64,000 nucleotides of DNA from the NCBI GenBank assembly GCA_029298735.1, contig JANSLP010000091.1, positions 1 through 64,000 on the forward strand, read 5' to 3'. Positions 1-10,902 of the stretch are shown one piece after another. Positions within the stretch are counted from its first letter, which is position 1. Each line of letters opens with the position of its first letter. The notes beneath the pieces were generated by a model, which searched no databases, had not been told where the DNA came from, and saw only the letters and a list, made by a program, of their open reading frames with translations. Source of the stretch: Ophiostoma sp. CBS 140.51. Taxonomy: Eukaryota > Ascomycota > Sordariomycetes > Ophiostomatales > Ophiostomataceae. The translations under genes were made by a program, and so were the position numbers.

Positions 1-210
1 CGGGAACGTAGCTCCTTCGGGAGTGTTATAGCCCGTGGTGGCATGCCCCTGGGGGGACCGAGGACCGCGCTTCGGCAAGGATGCTGGCGTAATGGTCACC
101 AGCGACCCGTCTTGAAACACGGACCAAGGAGTCAAGCATTGGGGCGAGTGTATGGGTGCCAAACCCGCACGCGAAATGAAAGTAAACTTAGCTTAGACTT
201 CGGCTATCAT
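1..210 (+). rRNA. 28S (LSU) rRNA fragment, truncated
   Basis: The sequence reads as the sense strand of fungal large-subunit rRNA just downstream of the D1/D2 region. Blocks such as GACCGCGCTTCGG (around 65-77) and GACCCGTCTTGAAACACGGA (104-123) are universal landmarks. The expected continuation around ATGAAAGT is still recognisable, but the match decays after about 190 (AAACTTAGC where a GAACGTAGG-like string is expected) and is lost by about 210, just before a tRNA gene. The rest of the 28S does not follow, so this is a broken copy or the end of an rDNA-derived segment, not a complete rRNA gene. The 5' side is cut by the window edge. Boundaries are approximate. Confidence 0.85.
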
Positions 211-221
211 AACAAGTAGCA

Positions 222-312
222 TCCCTCGTGGCGCAATTGGATAGCGCGTTAGACTGTTATCGACCTATGATAGTCTATCTAAAGGTTGGTGGTTCGAGCC
301 CACCCGAGGGAG
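222..312 (+). tRNA. tRNA-Asn(GTT) with 17-nt intron
   Basis: A full cloverleaf can be drawn. The acceptor arm TCCCTCG (222-228) pairs with CGAGGGA (305-311), with G312 as discriminator. The D arm is GCGC/GCGC, and the T arm GGTGG-TTCGAGC-CCACC is perfect. The anticodon stem TTAGA (249-253) pairs with TCTAA (278-282), and the loop CTGTTA places anticodon GTT at 256-258. A 17-nt intron occupies 260-276, directly after position 37, the canonical place for nuclear tRNA introns. The D-arm and T-arm sequences match the eukaryotic tRNA-Asn pattern. Confidence 0.93.
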
Positions 313-1544
313 AAATGCCTTATATTTTTGACGTTTTTTGCAACATCCATTCGTTTATGCCAATTGATCAGGAGATACTGGCTTAAGAAGGCCATTTTAC
401 TGCCACTAAATTCACGATGCTTATTTTTTTTATCTGGCCAACCACTGACCATATTCCTAGTTGAGTTGATGGATTTTGGAGTTGTCAACTTTAGTTGCTT
501 CTGTACAGTGCAATTGATGGCACTTTTGATGGGAGCTAGACTTGAAGGTAGATGCTCCGTAGATGGCCTTCGAAGTGTATTGACAACTGCTGACTACAGT
601 TTTGAGTTTCTATGATGCCCTACAATTATCATGCATTTATTTTATGTTATCGAATTAGAGTATCATGACTTAATGATAAATGTGCCGAACTGTCATCACA
701 ATCGTCTACTTTTCATCACTCATGCCATCACGATCCAAACTCCCTTGACCCTGCTCGCGCTCTCTAGTTAATGCATCCAATTTGACCCCTATTTTAGATT
801 CTCCACGATCATGCGCGGATTGCCATTGGCAAAGTCAAACTTGAAAAAGTTGTCATCTGACAACAATTTTCAGCGCGATCAGCTCAGGTGTCTCCGCATT
901 TTGAGACGAGACCCGTGGCTGGCATGGCTTGCAGCTTGAAAAGAGGGGAAAGTGTCAAACTCTCGAGCCACGACACGGGGGAATATCTCAGACATGCAGG
1001 AAAAGAAAGAACGACAGAACACCACAACTCCAGACGAGGGCTGGGGCGGCTGGCGACCGCACTAGTCGAACACTGTTGAGGGATCCTCTCGTCGCTCTTT
1101 CCTCATCGTCGGCATACTGCCCGGCACTTCCTTCCTGTCCAGCCACTACCCCCTCATTCTGATGGCTCGTCTCTAGATGCCATCTTCCCCAGAGAGACAC
1201 ACGCCCCTGAATTAACAACTGATTATTGTGTCGCATGACCCTTCGTCACGGCTGGGAAGCTAATAATTCGGACGTGCCGTGGTGTGCAGTAGCGAAGAGT
1301 GCCCCGACCGCCGCACTGTGGTTGTGTATATCTTTGATGCGCACGATACAAAGTCGGGGTGCGGTCATGGATGGGTGCTGTAGTGTGTCTGGAAGGCTGG
1401 ACAGACCGCACACTGTGCCAGAAGAACTGGGGAGGCGGCCGGCCTAACTGCGAGCCCGCGGGCATCGCCATCGTGAGAGTTGTCCTTCTGTAAATGAAAT
1501 CCTAGTTCACCCTCCGCAAGGAGAGTATACTAAACGAGTGTCCT
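313..1544. other. Intergenic, no gene seen
   Basis: Only short ORFs without recognisable similarity or codon structure are present between the tRNA and the 3' end of BMT2. No repeat or RNA gene was recognised. Confidence 0.6.
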
Positions 1545-2534
1545 TCATGTGCCTTGGAGGACGATGGAAAAATTGTTTCTCGTCGGGCCCGACCTCAGTT
1601 CCTTCTTGATGAAGCGCGGGACGTGCATTGATGCCGGTCGCCGCCGCGCCCAGAGATAGTATACCAGTCTCTGCGACGTCTTGGACTCGAGCAGATCAAA
1701 GCCGAGAACATTCATCATGTTTGTGAGATGCTCTTTGGTGAGATACCGCGAGTTGGCGACGCATGGCTCTGGGAGTACCATGAAGACACTGGGAAAGTAT
1801 TTTTGAATGTTGTCGTCGGTCGCTGGCGCCGAGCCGGCTTTGGAACTAGACTTTCCTTCTGTCGACACCATACCGGGCTTGTGCAAGAAGTCGAGGCATC
1901 GGAGCAGCATCTCGCCACGGTCGCTATGCTGTGGCACATAGTTGAGGACCAGCGACAGACTGATAATGTCGAACCGTTCCTTGTCGGACGTGGGCCTGGG
2001 CCGCTGCAAGAAGTCTTGCTGCAAGATGCCCGGCCCTTGGCTGTTGAGGTCGATGCGCTCCATCTGGAAGCAACCACTGACCGAGCATGCATTGTCGATG
2101 CTCAGGGCGCCGACCTCAAGCATGCGGAGTGGCGCTGATTTCAAAAAGCTCGGCTCTGCTTCTGGTGCTGTCATTGCCGCCGTCACCGTCTTGGTCGCAA
2201 CAGCCCCTGCTGCCTTATCCTTCTCGTCCTGGTCGATACCCAGCCACTGCATCAGGACACGCGAGCTGTCGCCACCGCGCTCGCGGTGCTGGCCCTGAAG
2301 ACTGGCCTGCTGGTAGCGTGCAAGGCCACCGAGTGCTTCAATCTCTGCTGCAATGGCAATCTCGGCAGCCTTGTCGTTGCGCGCCACGGCTTGAAGTCTG
2401 CGCTTCTCGAGCTGGTGGTGGCTGTTGATGAGCTTCTTCGTGGTCTTGCGGGAGATGGACTTTGGGGGGCGAGCTGTGGGTGGTCTGCCAGCCGACAAGC
2501 TCTTCAGAATCGGCGTCTTTTTTCTGGCGCCCAT
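1545..2534 (-). CDS. BMT2: 25S rRNA adenine-N(1) methyltransferase (Bmt2)
   Basis: This is a single-exon gene for 329 aa. Bmt2 makes the m1A mark in helix 65 of 25S rRNA (A2142 in yeast), using S-adenosylmethionine in the nucleolus. The N-terminal 50 residues are basic (KSISRKTTKKL, then QLEKRRLQAV), as in the family. The Rossmann core begins at about 137 with LRMLEVGAL, followed by the acidic strand end ERIDLNS (about D162). The family signature FDIISLSLVLNYVP lies at 188-201, with RGEML close behind. C-terminal blocks PEPCVANSRYLT and FDLLESKTSQRLVYYLW are typical of fungal Bmt2. The start is the first ATG of the frame; the MGARKK opening suits a nucleolar protein. It is divergent from RPL25 with 544 bp between the start codons. 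Confidence 0.9.
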   Translation of the reverse strand: MGARKKTPILKSLSAGRPPTARPPKSISRKTTKKLINSHHQLEKRRLQAVARNDKAAEIAIAAEIEALGGLARYQQASLQGQHRERGGDSSRVLMQWLGIDQDEKDKAAGAVATKTVTAAMTAPEAEPSFLKSAPLRMLEVGALSIDNACSVSGCFQMERIDLNSQGPGILQQDFLQRPRPTSDKERFDIISLSLVLNYVPQHSDRGEMLLRCLDFLHKPGMVSTEGKSSSKAGSAPATDDNIQKYFPSVFMVLPEPCVANSRYLTKEHLTNMMNVLGFDLLESKTSQRLVYYLWARRRPASMHVPRFIKKELRSGPTRNNFSIVLQGT

Positions 2535-3078
2535 GATTGAAGATGTCGTCGGAGGTTGTTAAGATGACTTTTTCTTGAGTTTCGTGGATGGCTTTGAATT
2601 TCGTTTGTGAGACCGTGTTTGGGCCAGTAAGCCCTATGCTCATGGAAAAGCCATGTGCGACAGTGCTATTTTTACATGAAAAGAAGTGAAGATGAGATGA
2701 AAGTAAACATTGGACGACAGAAGAGTGAGAGTCTCGATGAGAAAAGTGCTTATCGCGATAGGTGAAGCTTCAGCTAAACGATAACGAGGTGTCGACAGAC
2801 CCATAATTATTTGCGACTTACGAGTATTATGTCAGCTCAATTAAAATCACGTGCGCTAGTTAGAGTGCTTGCCCTAATTTCTTTCACAGCGGAAAAAAAT
2901 CGTTCCAGCACCCATTTTCCCATTTTCCCATTTTCGGGGAGAGACTAGTGCGGGAAAATAACCCAAAAGTTTTCCTGCGATAGTTTTGCATTTGGCCCTT
3001 TTTTTCTTGCTTCACATTTCGACAACCAACGCAACTCGACCATTTCACTCGACAACAACCCCCTCAACATCATTCGAG
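2535..3078. promoter_or_regulatory. Shared divergent promoter BMT2 / RPL25
   Basis: This 544-bp segment separates two start codons that face away from each other. Visible elements are a CACGTG E-box at 2848-2853, a telobox-like GCCCTAA at 2871-2877, three perfect tandem copies of CCCATTTT at 2911-2934, and a TTATCGCGATA string near 2749-2759. CACGTG and CCCTAA-type elements are known in ribosomal-protein promoters of various fungi (Cbf1 and Tbf1 types); their use here is inferred. Confidence 0.6.
2911..2934 (+). repeat. (CCCATTTT)x3 tandem repeat
   Basis: Three exact 8-bp units stand head to tail, 145-168 bp upstream of the RPL25 start codon. The position suggests a promoter element rather than a random microsatellite. 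Confidence 0.85.
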
Positions 3079-4209
3079 ATGGCACCGAAGAATCAGACCA
3101 AGGGCAAAGGTAGATAGATATCCGTCACCATGAAGAAGGCGATTTGATTTGCAAAAGAGCGCTGGCCGCCTTTTTACGATTGAATATCCCCCCGCCTCTT
3201 CAAACAACAATTTGATCCAAGGACTCCAAAAGAAAGCTCTGCAATATTGTGTTCGTTCGACTACGGCCTTCTCGACTTTCTTTTTCGCTGCCGATGAATT
3301 GACTACCCTATACCGACGTCGCCAATCCGTTTCCGCAGCCTTGCAACAACGGCCTTTCCCTCACTCTCTCTGTGTGACACCGGCGAGAAGGGGAGAGGAC
3401 GCACATTAAAAGGATGCGAAACGGGACGTCTGTAGCTTGAGGAAACATTATCGGCGGGTAGAGAAGACGGGATTGAGGATGGGGAGCAGAGCAGGGAGGG
3501 CAGGGCCGGAGGAGACGGGAGAGATTGACGGTGGGAAAACAAGATCGAGTGACTTCTCTTGTCAACCTCGACAACTCTTTTTATCTTCTTTCCACACAAC
3601 CCCCCTTTCCTACTCGCTCCTACTCACTTGAAATACCAGCAGCGACAACCCACAGCAGCAGCAGATTTTGCGAGTTCTCCTCAAAAGAGCGATTGCTGAT
3701 TCTCGGCTTTGTTTTATAGCGTCCCAGAAGGCTACCGCCGCTGCTAAGGCTGCCCTCAAGGGTGTAAGTTCTTGTCACCGTTCTGCATATTTTTGGATCG
3801 CACAGTACTGACTCTTCTCTCTCCATAGGGCTCCGCCCACAAGAAGCAGAAGGTCCGCTACACGACCAGCTTCCACCGCCCCAAGACCCTGCAGCTGTCG
3901 CGTGCTCCTAAGTACCCGCGCAAGTCCATCCCCCATGCCGTGCGCCTGGACGAGCACAAGGTCATTGTGCACCCGCTCAACACCGAGAGCGCCATGAAGA
4001 AGATTGAGGAGAACAACACCCTCGTTTTCATCGTCGACGTCAAGGCCAACAAGGCCCAGATCAAGCAGGCCCTCAAGAAGCTCTACGACATTGACACCGT
4101 TAAGATCAACACCCTGATCCGCCCCGACGGCACCAAGAAGGCCTACGCCCGCCTGACTGCCGATGTCGATGCCCTCGACATTGCCGCCACCAAGCTGGCC
4201 CTCGTCTAA
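3079..4209 (+). CDS. RPL25: 60S ribosomal protein L25 / L23a (uL23)
   Basis: Three exons are joined: 3079-3109, 3720-3763 and 3829-4209, giving 151 aa that open MAPKNQTKGKASQKATAAAK. uL23 binds 25S rRNA domain III at the peptide exit tunnel and docks SRP and chaperones. The basic eukaryote-specific N-terminal tail is followed by the globular domain from about residue 60, with VRLDEHKVIVHPLNTESAM, NTLVFIVDVKANKAQIKQA and VKINTLIRPDGTKKAY as hallmark blocks. Length is close to the usual 150-156. Splice sites are GTAGAT...TAG (610-nt first intron, phase 1) and GTAAGT...TAG (65 nt). A start codon only ten codons before a long intron is typical of fungal ribosomal-protein genes. Confidence 0.96.
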
Positions 4210-5064
4210 GCAACGAGTTGTGCTTGCCGTTGTGTGTATTTTTTGTGCTGGGAGTCAAAAATGGGGGAGCGCGGACGATTACGGTTTCTGAGAATAAAAA
4301 AGGAATCCGCTCCCTCGCAAACAAAAGGACCAAAAAAGAATTCATATCTACATAAAAATCGAAAAATGTGGAAAACCTAAAAGCGGCTTCTCTTTATCTA
4401 TCTCATGACAGTGACGCGGAGTTTCTTGGAAGGATTTGATGCATTTCACGACGACCCGGAGAGAAACCGGTGTCAGGGTTTATGACGGGATACCCTCTCG
4501 GTAGAAACGAAATGCAGAACGATTTCTTTTTTATAATTTTCAGGAGTAAAACAATTGGGATCTTGGCAAAGATCTACGGGAATATCATTTGCTTTTTATT
4601 GTTAATAGTCGATGACCCTTAAGTGAACCTGAATGTGCCTACATTTGCCCAACTCGATGTACGTGCACTCTATGTGTTAAGACTCGTTGAAGTATGTGTC
4701 TTATTCGTAAGTCTGAACTGACAATGTATAAACTACACAACATATGTCAACCTTTTGGATCTTGACATGGAGCAGTTCGTATTCTCTTAGTGAGTTGAAA
4801 TTTTCTCTTTTTTATTGTATTTTCGGCATGCTATTGTATGTATATGTGATGCGATGCCTTTTCCTCGTCTTTCTCTTCCGCTAAACCGAATGTTCCAATA
4901 TTATAATATGCCGTGATTTTCCTACCCGTATCGTATTCGTATACTGAAATATGTTTTCGTTACTGCTGGCTAGTCTTCTCGTTTGTCGTGAAGCTGTTGC
5001 GTGGAGGCCCCGTGCCTCAATCTTCCGCTGCGCCGTCCCCGTCCTCGCTACGCTCGAATGCCCC
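4210..5064. other. Intergenic, convergent 3' flanks
   Basis: This AT-rich sequence between the convergent 3' ends of RPL25 and TIM8 contains AATAAAA (about 4293-4299), a plausible polyadenylation signal for RPL25. No coding structure was seen. Confidence 0.55.
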
Positions 5065-5411
5065 TTAGTGCTGCTGCTGCATATTGGACAGCAGCTTGGC
5101 CGTCAGGATGTTGAGGTCGAGGAAGCGCTCGACGCAGTTGCTCATGCAGGCCTCTTCCGTCTTCTCCAACGTGTTGCTCTTGACGGGGCTGGTGACGCAC
5201 TTTTTCCAGCAGAGCTCTGTCAGGTTGTGGGTTTCTACAGACGGTCAGCAGGTGACGTAGCACAAATTATATTCTTCCAGAGCATGGCGGGGGACGTACG
5301 AGCCTGAACGCGCGTGCGCTGGGTCTGGGTGTTGACAAACTGGCGCAGCTCCTCCTTCTCCTTGTCGGAGAGGTTGTTGATGGCCGAGGCGTCGAGGCTG
5401 GAGGTGCTCAT
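5065..5411 (-). CDS. TIM8: Mitochondrial intermembrane-space chaperone Tim8
   Basis: Two exons on the minus strand (5411-5300 and 5234-5065) with a 65-nt GTACGT...TAG intron give 93 aa. The small-Tim signature is complete: C46-x3-C50 and C67-x3-C71, sixteen residues apart, which form two disulfides after Mia40 oxidation. The neighbouring sequences DKEKEELRQFVNTQTQ, HNLTELCWKKC and TEEACMSNCVERFLD identify Tim8 rather than Tim9, 10 or 13. Tim8-Tim13 escorts hydrophobic precursors across the intermembrane space to TIM22. A tandem GATA element sits about 175 bp upstream of the start. Confidence 0.94.
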
Positions 5412-6066
5412 TTTGGAGGTGTGTTGGGATGTGTATGTGGGACGTGTGTGAAAGATTATGCTCGTCAATCGTTCGTGGGTAGTGGTCGTCGTGCGGTCGG
5501 GCGGTTTGGCGATGCGATGCTGTTTGGCCCGGTAGCCGGCAGTAGGCAGTAGAGGGAAAAAATCGACGGGCATTCTCCAGATTTGCTTATCTTATCAGCA
5601 CGGGACCACCACCAAAAAGGATGACCTCAACACTCAAGGTGCACATCAACCACATTTCTCACATTGCGTAAAGAAACAACATAAGCTCGAGATACTTTTT
5701 AATCTGTGTTTTATATTGTACTTTATTATTTTGGTCTGTATATAGTAAAAGTAAAGTACGACCTCCTTCTACAACTCCTCTATCAACCATGGTCTATAAG
5801 ACAAAAAGAGATCAAAAACGTAAAGAGAGAAAGAAAAAGAAAAAGAAAGACAACAAATATAGGCGCTGTATAACAAAACATCTAGCCAAGCAAACACTGT
5901 CTGTATGGTATCCAAAAAAGTGTAAAGATCCGTAGAACCAGACAGACATGGGTATTCGCAGGGCAAGAACATTTTGCCAAAGACGCTGCCATAAAAAGGC
6001 GACAAACAAATCAGATAAAAAATAACGAAGATCAAAGACAAAGGAAAATAAAAACTCTCTCAGAGT
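5412..6066. other. Intergenic between TIM8 and CorA gene
   Basis: It holds the TIM8 promoter side and, from about 5700, an A-rich tract that is probably the 3' UTR of the CorA gene. No further gene was seen. Confidence 0.55.
5586..5596 (-). promoter_or_regulatory. Tandem GATA element, TIM8 promoter
   Basis: CTTATCTTATC on the plus strand reads GATAAGATAAG in the TIM8 sense, two overlapping HGATAR sites. The same string occurs upstream of MMM1, and a ten-base version upstream of MTO1. GATA factors such as AreA bind HGATAR in ascomycetes; binding here is inferred. Confidence 0.55.
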
Positions 6067-8040
6067 TTAGATGTACCGCATCCGTCTGGCAAAGAGGAGA
6101 GCGAGGGCACAGAACAGGATCAGGACACCGACAATGCCAAAGAAGGCGTGAAGGTTGTCCACGTCGTTGACAAAGAAGGGAACCTTAACGTTCATACCAA
6201 AGAGACCAGTGACAACGTTCAGAGGGACGATGATAGACGCAATAAAAGTAATCTTGCTGAGCACACGGTTGGTGTTGGTGCCCTGCGTGATGCTGTCAAT
6301 GGAGAGCTGGGCGAGGTAGTTGCTGTGCGTGCGCGACAACATCTTCTCGCAGTGGCCCAAGTTGTTCATCATGGTTACAACGTGATCCTGGATGTCACCC
6401 AGGTACAGACCAATGTCCATGCGTGGCGTCACCTTGTAGTTCTCGTTGCACCGCTTGGTGAAACCGCGCAGCACGTCGGCCTTGCCGCCCAGGAGGCGCA
6501 TCAGACCCATGACGTTTCTCCGCGTGTTGCCAATCTTGCGCAGGAAGCGATGCATATCGTCGGTGCGAGCGACGAACACATCATCCTCGAGTCTCTCCGT
6601 CTGCATCTCCGTGTCATGGATGACAGGAGCGAAGGAATCCACAATGTCGTCGCTGAAAATCAAAATGTTAGTGTCTGTGATACTGTATGACAATAAAAAT
6701 AGGAAACTGTGTTAGGCAACTTACATGAGAGCGTAGCAGATCCAGTCACTGCTCAGTGCGACATAGTCCTTCAGCAGAGCAATGCGCGTTCTGACCTTGG
6801 AGGCGTGCGAGTTCGGCGCAAAGCTAAAGCTCAGTGTGCCCTCACGGAACACAATCACGTACGTGTGGAACGGCTCATACTCGATCTCGCCGTCCTCCTC
6901 CACAACGACGTTGAAGGACCGGAAACAAGCAAAGTAGTAGGAGGGGAAAAGCTCAATCTTCTCCCGCGTCTCCTGTTGGGTGATATCTTCCACCGTCAGC
7001 GGGTGGACACCGAAAGCACGGCAGATGGCGCGCACCTCCTCTTCGGTGGGGCTGTTGAGGTTCAGCCACCAGACACCATCTGTCTCGCCCTTGGGGAACG
7101 AGAACAGACCACGGACATCCTCGTCTGGAAGCACGAGACCAGAAAAGTCTGCTGCATGGATCGTCGACTCCCAAGCCGATGAGAAGAAGCTGAAGCGGTT
7201 GGGATCAACCGGATGGCCACCATGAGTCTGCTTGGCAGGCTCAGGCTTGTCCTCCTTGTCCTTGTCTTCCCCGGTAATCGTCGCAGGCTTGGCCGGCTTC
7301 TCGTCCTGAACACCCGAGAATTCAGACTGGGCACCGATGAAATCACCGTCCGCAGTAATCATAGGCGACTGAGCAGCAGTCTCGTTGGACGACGTCTGGG
7401 GACGAAGGTCGGGGAAGACCCGCTCCTTGGCACGGCGCTCCTCCTCGGCAATCTCGCGCTCCTCTCTCTCAATGCGCATGAACGTCTCGAGATAGTCAAA
7501 GTCGATGTGCAGGTTGTCATCGCGATGCTCGTCAGCGACAGGGAAGCACACATCTTCTTCGGCAGACTTGTTGGACGAAAGGCTGGAGTTGTCGTCGTCC
7601 AAAAGAATCGTGTGGGGACGGCTCCGAAGGCTGCGGTAGCTGCGGCGGCTGGCAATCGAACCAGCGCGGTTAAGACTGCCATGGGCAGCAGAAGGGCCCT
7701 CATGGTCGCCATCTCTCTCCGGCTTGTTCTCAGTGAAGGACAGGCCACGCTCACGACGGCGGGCCTCGGCGAAAGCCTTGACAGAGTTGGGAGGCGACAT
7801 GGAGCGCTTCTCGTGCTCATCCTCGGCAATGTCGTCATCCACTACGGCCTCCTCGAAATCGCGGATACGGATGCCAGACTGGAGTTGTTGGTCCATCTGG
7901 CTTCCGTAAAGCGAGTCGAAGGTGCCGCGGCGGGGACGGCTGTTGCGATGGACAGTGGGCTGCCGGTTGCGGTGGTCGTCGAGCTCGGGGACGGGAGTGT
8001 CGTACCCGGTGTTGGAAACGTTCTCCTCATGGTCAGACAT
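6067..8040 (-). CDS. CorA-family magnesium/metal transporter (Alr1/Mnr2-like)
   Basis: Exons 8040-6725 and 6652-6067 join across a GTAAGT...CAG intron to give 633 aa; the join restores ICYALIDDIVDSFAP, a well-conserved block of fungal CorA proteins. Residues 1-270 are charged, serine-rich and probably cytosolic. The CorA soluble domain starts at about 285 with RFSFFSSAWESTIHA and includes WLNLNSPTEEEV and FGVHPLTVEDI. Two C-terminal membrane helices (about 572-590 and 607-627) flank the loop with the selectivity motif GMN at 591-593. The family forms pentameric Mg2+ channels; yeast relatives act at the plasma membrane (Alr1/2) or vacuole (Mnr2). Which one applies cannot be told from sequence alone. 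Confidence 0.9.
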
Positions 8041-10902
8041 TGTTGCTGGTACGCGGTCGGTCGATTTGAGATATCGTAGAGCTGGGCTAGGCCGGTGCTG
8101 TTGTTTTTTTTGCTTGTTTTTTTCTGGAATATCTCAAATGAGATATCGACAATCGTTTCGATGCTGACGTGCTTTGCTGGTCTGGGACTGAGTCTGGGTC
8201 GACGTGCGCTTGGCTGGTGGACTTTGCTCTTCTTCTACTCCACAGTAGAGCGCTCAAATTCACTCGGGAGAAGCCATTCACGGGGTGTGTACGGCGCCGG
8301 CGGACAGCGGCGTGCGGCTTTGGGCCGCAAAGAAACCGGGTAGCGTTGTTTTGTCCCCTATCTTTCCTTTCCGGCGAGTTGCGATATGCAGCTACGCAGG
8401 GAGAAAAAAAAAGAAAGAAAAACACGCTGATAAGAAAGTTGAAATGTAGGCAGTTGGAAGGTCGGTTGGCTCGGCCGGGCAAATTATGGAGGCTTCTTGT
8501 TCACTCCGCTGTAGACCCAGAACTTGGGGCCGAGGAGCGAACGGCTGAGGAGGAGGCGAACTGCGTTGGGTCCCGCCAACTTGACGACTGGTGGGCTTTC
8601 GAGTGACGGAGGCGTCGTTTCGTCGGAAGACGAAAACGGAGAAGGTGTCGGGGGCGTGAAGAGCTCGTGCGACTGAAGCAGATACGATTCGAGGGCGACG
8701 AGGGCCGATGAGGTATTTGTCGACGGATCGGATGAGGGAGCGGGCTGCAGTAAGGTAGCCAGGAGGGGTGGTTTGTGAGATCAAAGGCTACGGGTAGCCG
8801 GTGCTGAATATTCGAAGACGACGGTCAAAGATGACAGTCGACTGGTGTTGTAGTTTGGTAGATGCGCTGAAGTTGCGATCGAAGGTGGAAGACAAGATGA
8901 AGATGGTATAAAAAGGAGGCAATTCAAGATTAAAGAGCAATGGGGGATAACATGTGAAAGAGCTTGTCTGAACGTCAAAGGATCCTAGAGAATCAAATGG
9001 CTTGACAATACAGTATTCAAAGAGAAAGAAAAGAGGTTGAGAGTTGTTAAAAGTCCAAGAAAAAAAGGGAGAACACAATTGTTGATATTTAGGGGTGAAG
9101 GAAGTGAGGTTTGTTGTGAGGACGAGAAAGTGGAAAGATAGTGGGAAAGTGCGTTCGCTATGAAAATTCTTGTTTTTCCCTTTTCTGCTGGCGGGCGAAA
9201 AAATTTACTTGTGACGGTGGGCGGACGGTGGTGCCGACTGGGTCTTTGGGGGTCTCGAGAGGGTACAGGACACCGCCTGTCGGGGAGAAACCCCACCAAT
9301 ATTCAAGGTTTTGCTACATGCAGGTGCCGTCACAGGCACTGGGCTAGACCACCCCAAGCCATTTCTCCTCTTTCCTGACCTGACCACCGAGACAATTGGT
9401 GCTGTAAAAGTGCGAAGACGGGCAGACCTGCCCAAACGGGCTCGCCCAGTAGTCCCCTACCGCTAGGCTTTACGGCAAAAGGTATCGCAGTCTCAGTCTC
9501 AGCCCGTTTGTCGCCGTCCCCTCCTCTCTTTGTCTCTTTCCACTTCTGATCGGGGATCAGCCCTCTCTGATTCTGACTCCTTCCCTTGAAGCGGTGGCGA
9601 GCTTGACCGCGACGTCTTTCAGGCAGGACACCACCAACTAGCGCAGGCGTACATGCATCGCTCTTGCCCTCCCCGGGCTCTTTCAATCCTTCGTGCCTGC
9701 CCAGTCCCTCAAGGTCCTGCCGTGGTTTGTTATCATTGCAAGGGAGACTGAAAATGAGACTGACATGGCAACAGCGGCGCAGATAGACTAAGATAGACGG
9801 GTCTAGGCTGCCTGAACGGGAGTGTCTCTCTCACACACACCGCTAACTACCGATGACTGTGGGCCTGGGCCAGAATCAAGCGGCATTTAGTCAGAGGAGA
9901 GCGTGTGGCAGAGGAACGGCGTCCTATTCGCGAACTGCATGAACTGCACGAATAACACAAATTGATGCATGGCAAGCCACGGCCGGAACCAGTTTCGGCC
10001 AAATACACGATGTACGACGTTGGCAAAGCTGGGATATTGACTGGGGATGCTTTGCGTGGTTTGAGTGGTTTTGGGAGTTTTTACATCTCTGTTCGTATTT
10101 GTCGGCCGTTCTTTCCCTTTCTCTTCTGCCTTTTCTCACACTCTCTCCTTCGCTCATTCTCTTTTTTCTCCGTCCCCTTTTCCTGTTCTATTTTATCATC
10201 TTTCCTTTTCTTTCATCGGCACGACCACGGCCTGAGAACGGCAGGTGCGAACGACCCTGGCCGTCCAAAAAGTAGATCCAATTATGAAGTAGCGGTGGCA
10301 TGCGTCATTGCTGGACAATGAAATGTGATTTGCTTGCCCCAGCGCGGCATATAAAAAGTATGTGGTGGCACGCAGGTTTTACCCCAATCAACGTCGTCCA
10401 TGGAGGATCGCAGGCCCTTGTCCGTTTTCCAGAGTTCTCCTATGTAACGCATCTGAATGGACAAATCTCGAATGTATGAATGTGCTGGGTTGCTTGGTGT
10501 GTACTACGGCATTCTTTGCATTGCATACCGCACTCCCGGAGTCCTCAGAGTCTTGGCATCAGCCGCAATTTGTATGGGGAATCTGGGCCAGTCAATTTGG
10601 TGGATCATACTAATGTACTGGTAGGTACCTAGCGCATGAATACAGCAGGAGAGGGACCCGTAGGTACAGCCCTGAAGCCACGTTGGCGACTGGCTGTGAA
10701 TGGTCCGCCGGGAGCGCCCCTTTGGGAAGCACGCTTGAGCTTGGCTGTCGCGAAGTGCAATCGCCTTTTGCTAGATGCTAGATCCACGAAGCTACGACGT
10801 ACGCCAACGACAACGCACATCACGATCACGGCCATATTACGAGCTACAGCTGCGACAGCCTTACGAGACATACGGCAGACATTCTACTACACATACGACA
10901 CC
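8041..10902. other. 2.9-kb divergent intergenic region CorA / SPC1
   Basis: No coding gene was recognised. From 8400 to 9160 the plus strand is rich in GA, as expected of a pyrimidine-rich leader of the minus-strand CorA gene. From about 10090 to 10225 the plus strand has a long CT-rich tract. TATAAAAA occurs at 8907-8914 and 10350-10357. These features suggest transcribed leaders or noncoding RNA on both sides, but no boundaries can be set. Confidence 0.5.

Noticed and set aside
3110..3719. snoRNA in RPL25 intron 1
   Set aside because: No convincing box C and box D pair with terminal stem could be found by eye.
7213..8079. 288-codon ORF opposite the CorA gene
   Set aside because: Shadow of the CorA N-terminal exon.
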